64,000 bases of DNA, taken from assembly GCF_003985145.1 (NCBI RefSeq), contig NZ_ML133536.1, positions 62,001 through 126,000 on the forward strand. The letters are read 5' to 3'. The translations under genes were made by a program, and so were the position numbers. The stretch comes from Rhizobium anhuiense. Its GTDB lineage: Bacteria; Pseudomonadota; Alphaproteobacteria; Rhizobiales; Rhizobiaceae. Below the pieces are notes generated by a model. The model made no database searches and had not been told where the DNA came from. It worked only from the letters and a program-made list of their open reading frames with translations. Of this stretch, positions 44,045 through 52,243 are shown piece by piece; within the stretch, counting starts at the first letter, position 1, and every line of letters begins with the position of its first letter.

Positions 44045-44654
44045 TGGCGGTCAGCGCCTCGAGATACGGCCGGATCACAGAGCCAACGCCACCGCGTTCG
44101 GCCTGGTTGGCGATTTCGCCAGGAGTAGCCCTTCGTTGCCGCAGCGCCTCCTGCAGCCCTTCTATCGCTACCGAAAGGCCGATCTTGTTGCGATATCGAA
44201 AGCAATCGGCAATTGTCTTGGCGATTCCAAAGACCCTCACAGGAACGCCTTCAATGATATGGGTTTCGACGCTGTCGTTGAGAAGGCTGTCTGTGAAGCG
44301 CACGATGCGCACAGCGGGGGCTTCCAGTTTCGGCGGCCAGTCCTTACGGCCTATGGCAAGCCAGATTTGTCCGGGGAGCTGATCTGTCAGGCTGTGAAAT
44401 GCCAATGCCGAAACGAGGCAGATAACGGCTTTGGGCGCGCGTTTGGCAACCTCCGCCAGGCTGTGGCTGGCGTCGAGCTGCGCATCAGGAAGTTGATAGA
44501 GACCGCGGGCAAGCCGCAGCACTTCACCATCTCGTTCCATTCGGCTCATGGTGGCAGCCGTGACTCCTGCGTTCCGCAGTTCGACGAAACGTGCTATTCC
44601 GCGCTCGGTTAGCACGGTCCGAGCGATTTGGCGTTGCGTGACTGAACTGGGCAT
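44037..44654 (-). CDS. abiEi: AbiEi-type antitoxin
   Basis: A 205-residue type IV antitoxin with an N-terminal winged helix (LRNAGVTAATMSRMERDGEV, then LRLARGLYQL) and a C-terminal domain with VRVFGIAKTIADCFRYRNKI. It counters AbiEii without direct binding in known systems and represses its own operon. A dyad 20 bases upstream of the start codon is a fitting operator. Confidence 0.85.
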   Translation of the reverse strand: MPSSVTQRQIARTVLTERGIARFVELRNAGVTAATMSRMERDGEVLRLARGLYQLPDAQLDASHSLAEVAKRAPKAVICLVSALAFHSLTDQLPGQIWLAIGRKDWPPKLEAPAVRIVRFTDSLLNDSVETHIIEGVPVRVFGIAKTIADCFRYRNKIGLSVAIEGLQEALRQRRATPGEIANQAERGGVGSVIRPYLEALTANG

Positions 44655-44674
44655 TGATATAAAAGCTCGGAGAA

Positions 44675-44691
44675 TAGGATCTATTATCCTA
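44675..44691. promoter_or_regulatory. Candidate AbiEi operator
   Basis: TAGGAT, CTATT, ATCCTA: a perfect 6-bp dyad just upstream of the antitoxin start (44654). AbiEi antitoxins bind inverted repeats at this position. The remaining gap to 44999 holds no supported gene. Confidence 0.55.
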
Positions 44692-44999
44692 GGATTTGTA
44701 TCACAATCCCTGGGGCCGAGAAAGCCCTCGCATTATGAATTCTTCACCACGCTAATTACTCGATGGACAAAGTTGACAATTCTAGTGGTCGCCTGGAGTA
44801 AAGATGTAGCTTGCGGCGAGGTCCACTATGCGCGCAGTGAGAGCCGGATAACCCTCGACGATCTCGTCTGCGGCAGCGCCTTGCAATTTCATCGCAGCGA
44901 TTGTTCGGACTCGAGAGGAGCACAAATCTCAATTCCATTTGGCTTGCTTCGACGATTTCTCGTTGTCGCCGGCCGGATTGAAGCTGCTGAGATCCCAGA

Positions 45000-45242
45000 T
45001 TATGCGCCTGTTTGCGTACTCACTTGGGTCTCACCAATCGGTCGCACTAATTCGACGTGGCTGACATCTAAGGCTTGAGCCAGTTCATAAATCGTAATCA
45101 AAGTTGGGTTGCGACGACCTCGCTCCAGGCTACTGAGATATTGCTGGCTGAAACCAGAACGCGCCTCGACCTCTTCCTGTGTCAGGCCTTTCTCCCGACG
45201 CAGGCGGGCAAAATTCGAGCCGACCAGTTTGCGCATGTCCAT
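45000..45242 (-). CDS. XRE family helix-turn-helix regulator
   Basis: This 80-residue protein is a single Cro/CI-type domain: NFARLRREKGLTQEEVEARS, then GFSQQYLSSLERGRRNPTLI and TIYELAQALDV. The pattern is complete and close to consensus. No ligand or toxin partner lies next to it. It may regulate itself or neighbouring plasmid functions; it is unlikely to belong to the AbiE pair, which has its own repressor. Confidence 0.88.
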   Translation of the reverse strand: MDMRKLVGSNFARLRREKGLTQEEVEARSGFSQQYLSSLERGRRNPTLITIYELAQALDVSHVELVRPIGETQVSTQTGA

Positions 45243-45443
45243 GCGCCGAAAGATCGCCGTTTACACACTCGGAGTTTATCAACTAAAGTATGTAAAGCTC
45301 CTTCCCGTAAATCCCGCCAATGCGGGCGGGTAATGGGTTTAGTTGTCGATATAAGCATCAGCACATTGTCTGCAACTCAGAGATTTCGGATGTAACGGTG
45401 TCCCATTTGATGTAGGCGAACCTTCGGGCCGCTTGGTGAGAGA

Positions 45444-45788
45444 ATGAAAGTTTGGGAGAAGCGGGTGAACAAAGCGAGCTCATCCGATGCAAATGGTCGA
45501 GAAAAGGAAAGAGAATCGCGCTTCAGCTCGATGCAACAGTCGAAGCTTGAGGCGTTGGCCGTCTCGGCAATTCTCGAACACCGCCTCCTGATCGCCGCCG
45601 ACGAAGCTGTCTATGAGGAATGGGCTCGCGCGACCGCAGACCCATCAATTTCCGCCGCCGTGCTCAAGAGCCTGCAGGAGGAGTATGTCGCGCGCCAAAA
45701 GAAATCTGAAGTCCAGCAAGAAGAACTTTCGGAAATCATCGATGCGTTAGGCTACGTCCCCGAGGTTCCACTCGATAAACATGAATGA
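45444..45788 (+). CDS. traM: Quorum-sensing antiactivator TraM
   Basis: From the ATG at 45444 the protein has 114 residues; a GTG at 45465 with GGGAG upstream (MNKASSSDANGREKERES) is a likely alternative giving 107, near the usual TraM length of about 102. Its C-terminus LSEIIDALGYVPEVPLDKHE matches the TraM end (ILGFIPKV-like). The middle is helical. TraM binds TraR and blocks activation until signal accumulates. It converges tail to tail with traR. Confidence 0.8.
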   Translation: MKVWEKRVNKASSSDANGREKERESRFSSMQQSKLEALAVSAILEHRLLIAADEAVYEEWARATADPSISAAVLKSLQEEYVARQKKSEVQQEELSEIIDALGYVPEVPLDKHE

Positions 45789-45791
45789 CGG

Positions 45792-46496
45792 TCAAACCAA
45801 CCCGTGATCTTTAGCAATTGCGACGAGCTGTGGGACGGTCGCAGCCTCAAGTTTTTCGCGCGCTTTATCAAGGTAGTGCTGCACTGTCCTCGGGTTGATC
45901 CCCGTTAGCATTGCGGTTTCCGGAGCGCTTTTACCCTTTGCCGCCCACATGAGGCACATTGCTTCTCTTGGTGAAAGCAACCGTCTCGGAGCGACAATGG
46001 TCGTCGCAGCGATAATCTTCAGGCAGTAATGGATCACCAGCACCGCTCGGATCGCTTGTTGCGCATCCCGCAGTTTTGAAACGTCAGCCGTCGGCGCCGA
46101 AGATGCAAACGTCAGCATCATCGTCGACCCGAAACTTCCTTCGACGGGGATCGTCACCCCACTCCGAATTCCGTACTCGATCGCCTGGTCCCGAAAACGC
46201 CTGAGTTCGGAGGTTCCACGAGCGGGCCAATCGTCGGCCGTCCAGGAAAACATTTCCATGCGACGCTTGGCTTCAGTAACGACCGGGTCGATGCGGGAGT
46301 AATGGCCTTCGAGATAAACACCCTGCCATTCCTCCGGATAGGAGTTGAATGTGCGGATTTCCAGCCCCTCAGTCTGCAGATAAGCAAAACGGTCGAAGCC
46401 GCATGCGTGCGCAAATGTTTTCAAAGCACTTTTGATCATACGTTCATCATGCGCGGCTTCTGTCATATCGATGAGAGAGCGAAGGTCACCGTCCAC
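45792..46496 (-). CDS. traR: LuxR-family quorum-sensing activator TraR
   Basis: The GTG at 46496 follows AAGGAG and gives 234 residues, the exact length of Ti TraR; longer frames upstream are unsupported. The N-terminal autoinducer domain shows YPEEWQGVYLEGHYSRIDPV, FSWTADDWP and YGIRSGVTIP, with the signal-contact W, Y and D residues. The C-terminal GerE domain is LLSPREAMCLMWAAKGKSAP to VQHYLDKAREKL. TraR with acyl-homoserine lactone activates tra, trb and repABC on related plasmids. Its gene ends three bases from the traM stop. Confidence 0.9.
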   Translation of the reverse strand: MDGDLRSLIDMTEAAHDERMIKSALKTFAHACGFDRFAYLQTEGLEIRTFNSYPEEWQGVYLEGHYSRIDPVVTEAKRRMEMFSWTADDWPARGTSELRRFRDQAIEYGIRSGVTIPVEGSFGSTMMLTFASSAPTADVSKLRDAQQAIRAVLVIHYCLKIIAATTIVAPRRLLSPREAMCLMWAAKGKSAPETAMLTGINPRTVQHYLDKAREKLEAATVPQLVAIAKDHGLV

Positions 46497-46806
46497 TAAC
46501 TTTTCTCCTTTTTTCGACGGTGCAAGCCTCCCACTCGTCGCGCCGTTCTGACGCCGCGAGGTACCGGTTGCCACCGTTCGGCTAGCCGGAACCACATGGG
46601 ACATTGGACGATACGGCAGTTGCTTCTACGCGAAGCAGATCCACGTTCGTTGCATCGCTTAGGTCTATTGACCTCTGCCGGGTATTCAACTCTTTCTGAT
46701 CTAAAGACGATGATTTTTATAGAGATTTTTAGTCACACCTGCGCCCCGCGCGGAATGTACTTGCGACGTTCAGCGACAAGCGAAAATCTGAGCGTCCGTT
46801 AGCTGT
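46497..46806. other. Gap between trbI and traR
   Basis: No gene is supported. It must hold the traR promoter; no clear tra box is seen. Confidence 0.4.
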
Positions 46807-48105
46807 TTAGCGGCCGCTATAGACAGAATGAAAAATAACATCCTGATCGACCAACACATTGAACTTGTAGCCCGGCCGGATGCGAATCGTCGGCTGAACG
46901 TTCAGATTCTTCGAGATCGTCTCTTCTGCTACGCGGCCAAATGACGCGGCAAAATTCCGTCTTGCTGCATCCGAAGCCGTGTCCTGCGTCGCGAGCGTCG
47001 AACTCTCAGGCATCGACATATCGGTACCCGCCCCGATGATTGCCACCAGGGCTGCAGAACCGAATGTTCTCCAGAGATGTCGGTCGACCTTGTCCTGGAA
47101 GCCGCCATAACCTTCAGCGTCAGTGCCCGCCATACCACCGATCTGCAGGGTAGACCCGTTCGGAAAAATGAGGTCCGTCCAGACGACGAGTACCCGTTCC
47201 TGGCCGAAAGACACCTTGGAATCGTAGCGACCGAAGAGCTTTGCGCCTTGCGGGATGAGAAGGCGATAACCGGTTGCGCTGTCGTAGACATTTTGGCTGA
47301 TCTGAGCGGTAATGCGCCCCGGCAGGTCGGAATTGAGGCCGGTGATCAATGTCGCCGGGATGACTGAACCGCGCTTCAATTCGTTGGGTGACATCTGCGG
47401 CACGACCTGGTTCGGCAGGTAGCCGAGATCCTTGATGTCCTGATTAAAGAAGTCCTCCTTCGACGTCTGCCCGTTCTGATCGACGTTCTGCTCCATCAAG
47501 CCTGATTTCATGGCCGCGCCATAAAGGTCTGAGGCGCTGCTCGTCACGGCATTTGTCGGCTGGCGGACGGTGTCATTGGTGGAGATTGCAGCCTTCTCGA
47601 CATCGGAGATGTCTACCTTTAGCGGCGAATCGAGCGCCGTGGAACGGGCCTGGAGACGCGCCATCCGTTGCCGCTGGGCTTCGCGCATATATTGTTCATC
47701 CTGCTCTCGCTTCAGGCGTGCCTTCCACTCCTCTTCGGCTTCGAGCCTTTGTCGGCGATCTTGTCGATCTGTTGGTTGGCGCTCGAAGACCGGTTCCTGC
47801 TTTTCCTTTTTCTCCGCGACGACTGGCATCGGTTGAAACACCTCCTGCTTTTCTGGGTCACCGATAATGCCGTCGGTGACACCCCGCTTAAGCTGATCAC
47901 CGAAACTGGTCGCAGGGCTGTTGGAAGCACCCTCGATGTCGCCATGATTGAAGGAAAGCCCGCGCAGTGACAGACCAATCACGACCACGCCGACGAACAG
48001 CACGATGACGATGATGGCGACGATGATCGGCAGGCGGTTGAGCCGGCGCATGCCATTCTGATCGTCGGCCTGGGCTGACGCGCCAAGTTGGAGCGACTGG
48101 ACCAT
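46807..48105 (-). CDS. trbI: Type IV secretion protein TrbI (VirB10-like)
   Basis: This 432-residue protein bridges inner and outer membranes in the mating channel. A short cytoplasmic tail precedes one transmembrane helix at about residues 28-50 (IVAIIVIVLFVGVVVIGLSL). A charged proline/glutamine region with a coiled coil follows, then the VirB10 beta domain with GSVIPATLITGLNSDLPGRI and GAKLFGRYDSKVSFGQERVL. It is the last gene of the traI-trb operon. Confidence 0.93.
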   Translation of the reverse strand: MVQSLQLGASAQADDQNGMRRLNRLPIIVAIIVIVLFVGVVVIGLSLRGLSFNHGDIEGASNSPATSFGDQLKRGVTDGIIGDPEKQEVFQPMPVVAEKKEKQEPVFERQPTDRQDRRQRLEAEEEWKARLKREQDEQYMREAQRQRMARLQARSTALDSPLKVDISDVEKAAISTNDTVRQPTNAVTSSASDLYGAAMKSGLMEQNVDQNGQTSKEDFFNQDIKDLGYLPNQVVPQMSPNELKRGSVIPATLITGLNSDLPGRITAQISQNVYDSATGYRLLIPQGAKLFGRYDSKVSFGQERVLVVWTDLIFPNGSTLQIGGMAGTDAEGYGGFQDKVDRHLWRTFGSAALVAIIGAGTDMSMPESSTLATQDTASDAARRNFAASFGRVAEETISKNLNVQPTIRIRPGYKFNVLVDQDVIFHSVYSGR

Positions 48106-48116
48106 ATTGCTCTCCG

Positions 48117-48557
48117 TCAGTTACCCTGCATGATCGAAAGCGGACTAGCCGGCGTGGCGCCTGCCGCCGTTGGTGTATAAGCACGTCCGAGAGCGATCGA
48201 AGGCGTCGAAACCCGCGCGAGCAGCTGCCCGTCGAATCCCTCAATTGCATAGGCAAGCTCGACCGGCTTGATGTCTTTGGCGACTTTGCCGTCCCTGACG
48301 ACCGTATAACCCCGCCCCTTCAGGGCCGCCTCGAGGGCGGATGCGAACTCCGATGCGTCCGTCTCCATTTTGATCGTGGTCGTAGCACCGGCCGGGCCGA
48401 TCTGTTCGGCCAGACGACTTGCCATGTCGCCGGCGATGGCGCTTGCAGCCGGTCCGGTGACGGCCACAGGTGTGGAACTGGTGGTCAGTGCGTCGTCCGC
48501 CGTTTGGCAACCGGAGAGCAGCGCGCCGACGACGAAATATGTGAGAAGCTTGCGCAT
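48117..48557 (-). CDS. trbH: Type IV secretion lipoprotein TrbH
   Basis: A 146-residue protein with a lipoprotein signal (MRKLLTYFVVGALLSGCQTA) whose LSGC lipobox would place it in a membrane. It contains DMASRLAEQIGPAGATTTIK and a compact beta-rich domain. It lies three bases downstream of trbG and 11 upstream of trbI. It may play the VirB7-like stabilising role with TrbG. Confidence 0.88.
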   Translation of the reverse strand: MRKLLTYFVVGALLSGCQTADDALTTSSTPVAVTGPAASAIAGDMASRLAEQIGPAGATTTIKMETDASEFASALEAALKGRGYTVVRDGKVAKDIKPVELAYAIEGFDGQLLARVSTPSIALGRAYTPTAAGATPASPLSIMQGN

Positions 48558-48560
48558 GGT

Positions 48561-49373
48561 TCAGCCTCCCCGCCGGATGGTGATCTTCTGCTGCCGCCAA
48601 CCGACACCGGAAACGAGGATCGCCTTGTCGATCGCATAGTCGACGGTCATCATGTCGTTCTTCATGCGATAGTTGACGATGCGATTTTGACCGCCGGAGA
48701 CGACGAAAAGCACAGGCGCATCCTGGCCGGAGATCGACTTCGGGAACTGGATGTAGGTCTTCGCCCCGTCCGAATAGACCCGCTTCGGTTTCCACGAAGC
48801 ACCGCCGCTGATTGAATAGGAGAAGTTCAGCTTGTCCGGCGCGGTGCCCGGAATGCCGCCCGTTTCGAGACGGGTGTTGATGTCGGCGAGCTTGGTGGAC
48901 ACGTCTTCCGGATATTCGAAACCAACGCGCGCCATGTATTGGCTCGGATGGGACTTGAGCTGGATGTGATAGGTGCGCCGCGATGTCGTCACGACCATTG
49001 AGGTGAGAAGGCCTGGCTCCGACGGTTTGACGATGAGATGGATCGCCTGTCCGCCTGTGGCCCCCGAAGTGGCCGGCTCTACCTTCCAGCGCACGGTGTC
49101 GCCGACCATAACATCGCGAGCGATCTCGCCACCCTGAAGTTCGATGTCGCAGACCTGCAGCGGCGAGCAGACGACGGAAGGTTGCGTTTCGCCGAACAGG
49201 AAGATCACCTTTCCGTCCGGTCCCGTCGTCACCAATCCCGGCGTGCCGCGCCACTTTTTGGAAAGATTTGTTCCTTTCACCTCGTTGCTCGTCATACTTT
49301 GCGCCTGCGCGCCCGCCGCAAGCAAGAGTCCGGCCATGCAGCCGGCGGCCGCGATCAATCCCGTTTTTTTCAT
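48561..49373 (-). CDS. trbG: Type IV secretion protein TrbG (VirB9-like)
   Basis: This 270-residue outer-membrane core component has a Sec signal peptide ending near AGAQAQS (about residue 25). VirB9-like features follow, such as GKVIFLFGETQPSVVCSPLQ and SVVVTTSRRTYHIQLKSH-like strands, ending with DGAKTYIQFPKSI. It forms the outer ring of the channel with TrbI. It lies between trbF and trbH. Confidence 0.92.
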   Translation of the reverse strand: MKKTGLIAAAGCMAGLLLAAGAQAQSMTSNEVKGTNLSKKWRGTPGLVTTGPDGKVIFLFGETQPSVVCSPLQVCDIELQGGEIARDVMVGDTVRWKVEPATSGATGGQAIHLIVKPSEPGLLTSMVVTTSRRTYHIQLKSHPSQYMARVGFEYPEDVSTKLADINTRLETGGIPGTAPDKLNFSYSISGGASWKPKRVYSDGAKTYIQFPKSISGQDAPVLFVVSGGQNRIVNYRMKNDMMTVDYAIDKAILVSGVGWRQQKITIRRGG

Positions 49374-49390
49374 TGAAAGAATCCCTACCC

Positions 49391-50053
49391 TTAAAGCTGT
49401 GCCGTCCAGTCGAAATCCCGGACGTAGAGGCCGATCGGATTGAGGCGGATCGTCGCCTCATCCTGTGGCGCGGTGAGCGTCACCGTTGCGATCCCGCGGA
49501 ACCGCCGCGTGCCGGTTTCCTTGCCCTTGCGGTCCCGCTCGTATTCCGTCCAGTCGATCTGATAGGTCTGGTTCGAGAGCGCCACGATGTTGTTGACCTC
49601 GATGGCAACGGTCGAGGACTTTGCCTTCTCGAACGGAGAATTGCCTCGGAACCAGGCGTTGACCTTCTCCGTCGACGGATCGGAGGTGCGAAGAAGAGCG
49701 TAGGTGCGGTCGATATATTGCTTCTGCACCACCGCATCCGGCGTGATCGAGCGAAAGCTCGTGACGAAGTTGCCGAGTGTGGCGCGCACCACGCGGACAT
49801 CGGCATACTCGATCTGCTCGGGGAAGCCTGCGGTGACCGCAGTTCCGAGCTTGTCGACCTCGACGATGTAAGGCACGAGCCTCACTTGCGTGCTGAGATA
49901 CATCGCGTAGCTGAAGCCGATGACGGCCATTACCAGACCGAGGACACCAACAATCCGCCATGCGGCGGCTGCCTTCACATAGGAACCATAGCGTTCGCTC
50001 CATTCCTGGCGGGCGGCAAGGTATGGGTTTTCCGGGGCGCGGTTCGCTGCCAT
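49391..50053 (-). CDS. trbF: Type IV secretion protein TrbF (VirB8-like)
   Basis: This 220-residue VirB8-type assembly factor has one transmembrane helix at about residues 33-52 (AWRIVGVLGLVMAVIGFSYA). Its periplasmic domain contains VRLVPYIVEVDKLGTAVTAG, DWTEYERD and FRGIATVTLTAPQDEATIRL. It nucleates channel assembly at the inner membrane. It lies 20 bases downstream of trbL. Confidence 0.93.
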   Translation of the reverse strand: MAANRAPENPYLAARQEWSERYGSYVKAAAAWRIVGVLGLVMAVIGFSYAMYLSTQVRLVPYIVEVDKLGTAVTAGFPEQIEYADVRVVRATLGNFVTSFRSITPDAVVQKQYIDRTYALLRTSDPSTEKVNAWFRGNSPFEKAKSSTVAIEVNNIVALSNQTYQIDWTEYERDRKGKETGTRRFRGIATVTLTAPQDEATIRLNPIGLYVRDFDWTAQL

Positions 50054-50073
50054 TTATTTTTCCCTTGTCTCGA

Positions 50074-51255
50074 TTACGGTTTGTCGTTGCGTTCGGGAGG
50101 AGGCTTCGGTCCGCTATGACCGCCGCGCTGTTCATCGAGCTTCGCATTGGCCAGTCCGAGAATGGACCCCGCATAAGCGCCCGGAGAGCCGATTGCCTTT
50201 TCCTTCGCGGCTGATCCGGCTGCTTGCGCGCCGGAACTGAAGCTCGCGCCCATGCCGCGAAGAGCGGCGCCTGCAACGGATGAACCAGCAGCTCGTGCGG
50301 CTTGCGCGGCCGCAAAGCCTGCGCCGGCGGCGCCGGCGGCGAGGAAGCCAGCGCCTGCGGCGAAAGACGCCGCTTGCCCGCCGTGGCGGATCGCTTCCAT
50401 TCCTCCGGACACCGATGCGCCCTGGACAACGCCCTGGATGATGTTCGGGACATACATGGCGATGATGAAGACTACGACGGAAATACCGGCGATCGCCAAG
50501 GTCGTAACGAACTGGTCCGATGAGGCAGTCGGAGCTTGCGCAAGGCCAAGCAGGACGTTCGATCCGATCTTGGCGATCATCACCAAGGCCATGAGCTTCA
50601 TGCCGACGCCGAAGGCATAGACGAGGTAGCGAACAGCAAAGTCTTTCGTGAAGGACGAACCACCCAGCCCGAGCATGATCATGCCGGCGAGCAGGCCGAC
50701 ATACATCTCGACCATGACCGACACGAAGATCGCTGCGACAAGCGAGAAGCAGATAACGACGATGCCCATCGCCAGCACCGCCGCGATCGCAAGCGCATTG
50801 TCTTCGAACACCCCGAACTGTGCCTGCTCCGACATCTGCGAGGCGACGCGGATGCCTGCATCGAACACTTCCGCGGGCGACGCTGAACCAGCGCCGGCGC
50901 CAATCTGGAAAAGACTGTCAACCACCGCTCGCGCAAAGGTCGGACCTTGGGTCAGAACGAATGCGAAGAACCCAATGAACATAATCCGCCGCACCAGTTC
51001 GGCGAACCAGCTGTCCAGCGAGGCTGACTGGATCGCCAGCCAGACGGCCGCAATGCCGATCTCGATCGTTGCGAGAATCCAGAATAGGGATTTCGCCGCC
51101 TCCATGATGGTGGTCTCCCACCCCCTCGCAGCAGACGAGACCTGGTTTTCCAGTTCCGTGAGGACCTGTCCCTCCTGCGCGAATGCGGGAACAGCATAGG
51201 CGAGGGAAAAGAGACCTGTAATCAGGAGAGAACGCGCAACAGTCACCTTTACCAT
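50074..51255 (-). CDS. trbL: Type IV secretion protein TrbL (VirB6-like)
   Basis: This 393-residue polytopic inner-membrane protein has a signal-like N-terminus, five to six hydrophobic helices (for example FWILATIEIGIAAVWLAIQS and MGIVVICFSLVAAIFVSVMV), and a glycine/alanine-rich cytoplasmic tail. VirB6-type proteins guide DNA through the inner membrane. It overlaps trbK by seven bases. Confidence 0.93.
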   Translation of the reverse strand: MVKVTVARSLLITGLFSLAYAVPAFAQEGQVLTELENQVSSAARGWETTIMEAAKSLFWILATIEIGIAAVWLAIQSASLDSWFAELVRRIMFIGFFAFVLTQGPTFARAVVDSLFQIGAGAGSASPAEVFDAGIRVASQMSEQAQFGVFEDNALAIAAVLAMGIVVICFSLVAAIFVSVMVEMYVGLLAGMIMLGLGGSSFTKDFAVRYLVYAFGVGMKLMALVMIAKIGSNVLLGLAQAPTASSDQFVTTLAIAGISVVVFIIAMYVPNIIQGVVQGASVSGGMEAIRHGGQAASFAAGAGFLAAGAAGAGFAAAQAARAAGSSVAGAALRGMGASFSSGAQAAGSAAKEKAIGSPGAYAGSILGLANAKLDEQRGGHSGPKPPPERNDKP

Positions 51256-51449
51256 CTCGGGCGCATCTCCTGGCCTTCCTTGATCGGCGGCAGCTCCTTG
51301 TCGGAGCCGAAGAATTTTTCCCGGACGGCGCGCTGCTCCTCGGTGAGCGCAGGTATTCCTGTGTTTCGGGAATTGATGATCAGCACTGTCATTGCAGACG
51401 ATGCAGCGGCGACAGCCAACAGCAAGGCAATCAGGACGGGGCGGCTCAC
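51249..51449 (-). CDS. trbK: Entry-exclusion protein TrbK
   Basis: From the GTG at 51449, overlapping the trbJ stop by four bases, the product has 66 residues: MSRPVLIALLLAVAAASSAM, then a periplasmic tail ending ELPPIKEGQEMRPRW. The tail resembles the end of TrbJ (EVKSVPEGQKMEPRW). TrbK proteins block redundant entry of the same plasmid. The usual lipobox cysteine of TrbK is missing here, so it would be membrane-anchored rather than lipidated. Confidence 0.82.
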   Translation of the reverse strand: MSRPVLIALLLAVAAASSAMTVLIINSRNTGIPALTEEQRAVREKFFGSDKELPPIKEGQEMRPRW

Positions 51450-52243
51450 CAGCGCGGCTCCATTTTCTGGCCCTCCGGAACGCTCTTGACCTCGGCGTTG
51501 AAGAACTTTTCCCGCCGCGCCTGCGCCAGGTCCTTGTCGGTCTGTTCCGTCTGAAGCCATGTTCCCATCATTGTCATCTGTTGGGAGACGAGGCCGCGAA
51601 GCTTCTGCATTTGCGCGACTTGCTGAGCGGCGATCTCGTGCCCGACCTGCAAAGCCTTCATCTGCCCGTCAGCCGTCTCGGACATCGACCGCAATGAGGA
51701 CATCGTGTCTTCCTCGCTGTCGAACTGGTCGGCCGTCAGGCTCGCGGCCTTCAGCGAGCTGGTGATCGTGTCACGGTTGGTGTCCGACCAGGACTGGTAA
51801 GTCGAGGAGAAGGTTGCGTTGCTCGGCAAATTCGTCTTGAGATCGGCGTAGCTCTGAAAGCGCTGCTGAAGAACGTCGTCCGCATTCCCCATGGAAAAGG
51901 CGATGCCCTGTCCCTGGTCGACGATACTGCGCAGCTGGTTGAGATCGCTTTCGACCTGCCCCCAGATATGATCAGGAAGCTGCGCGGTGTTTTGCAACAT
52001 GTTCTCGTAGATCTTCAGCTGGTTCTGGATCTGCTCTGCAAGCTGGCTGATCTGCGTCAGCTGATTGTCGACCTGGATGCCGGAGCTTTTCATGAGATCG
52101 ACAAGCTGCGCATTGTTGGCGAGCTGCGTCCATTCGGTCGCAGCGCCGGTGGCTGTCCCAGCTTGCACCGTGCCTGAGCCTCCAATCGTGAGAGCGGCGG
52201 CTGTTAAGCAGACGAGCCATCTACTTGAGTAGCGATGCGGCAT
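51446..52243 (-). CDS. trbJ: Type IV secretion protein TrbJ (VirB5-like)
   Basis: The ATG at 52243 after AGAGGAG gives 265 residues with a Sec signal peptide ending near VQAG. The mature part is a long helical rod (QLTQISQLAEQIQNQLKIYE, LQQRFQSYADLKTNLP), as in pilus-tip VirB5 relatives. Its start overlaps the end of trbE and its stop overlaps trbK, so translation is coupled. Confidence 0.9.
   Translation of the reverse strand: MPHRYSSRWLVCLTAAALTIGGSGTVQAGTATGAATEWTQLANNAQLVDLMKSSGIQVDNQLTQISQLAEQIQNQLKIYENMLQNTAQLPDHIWGQVESDLNQLRSIVDQGQGIAFSMGNADDVLQQRFQSYADLKTNLPSNATFSSTYQSWSDTNRDTITSSLKAASLTADQFDSEEDTMSSLRSMSETADGQMKALQVGHEIAAQQVAQMQKLRGLVSQQMTMMGTWLQTEQTDKDLAQARREKFFNAEVKSVPEGQKMEPRW

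Noticed and set aside
44548..45078. Plus-strand frame of 176 codons between abiEi and the XRE gene
   Set aside because: It overlaps antisense to the AbiEi start and runs through non-coding DNA; no ribosome site and no family resemblance.
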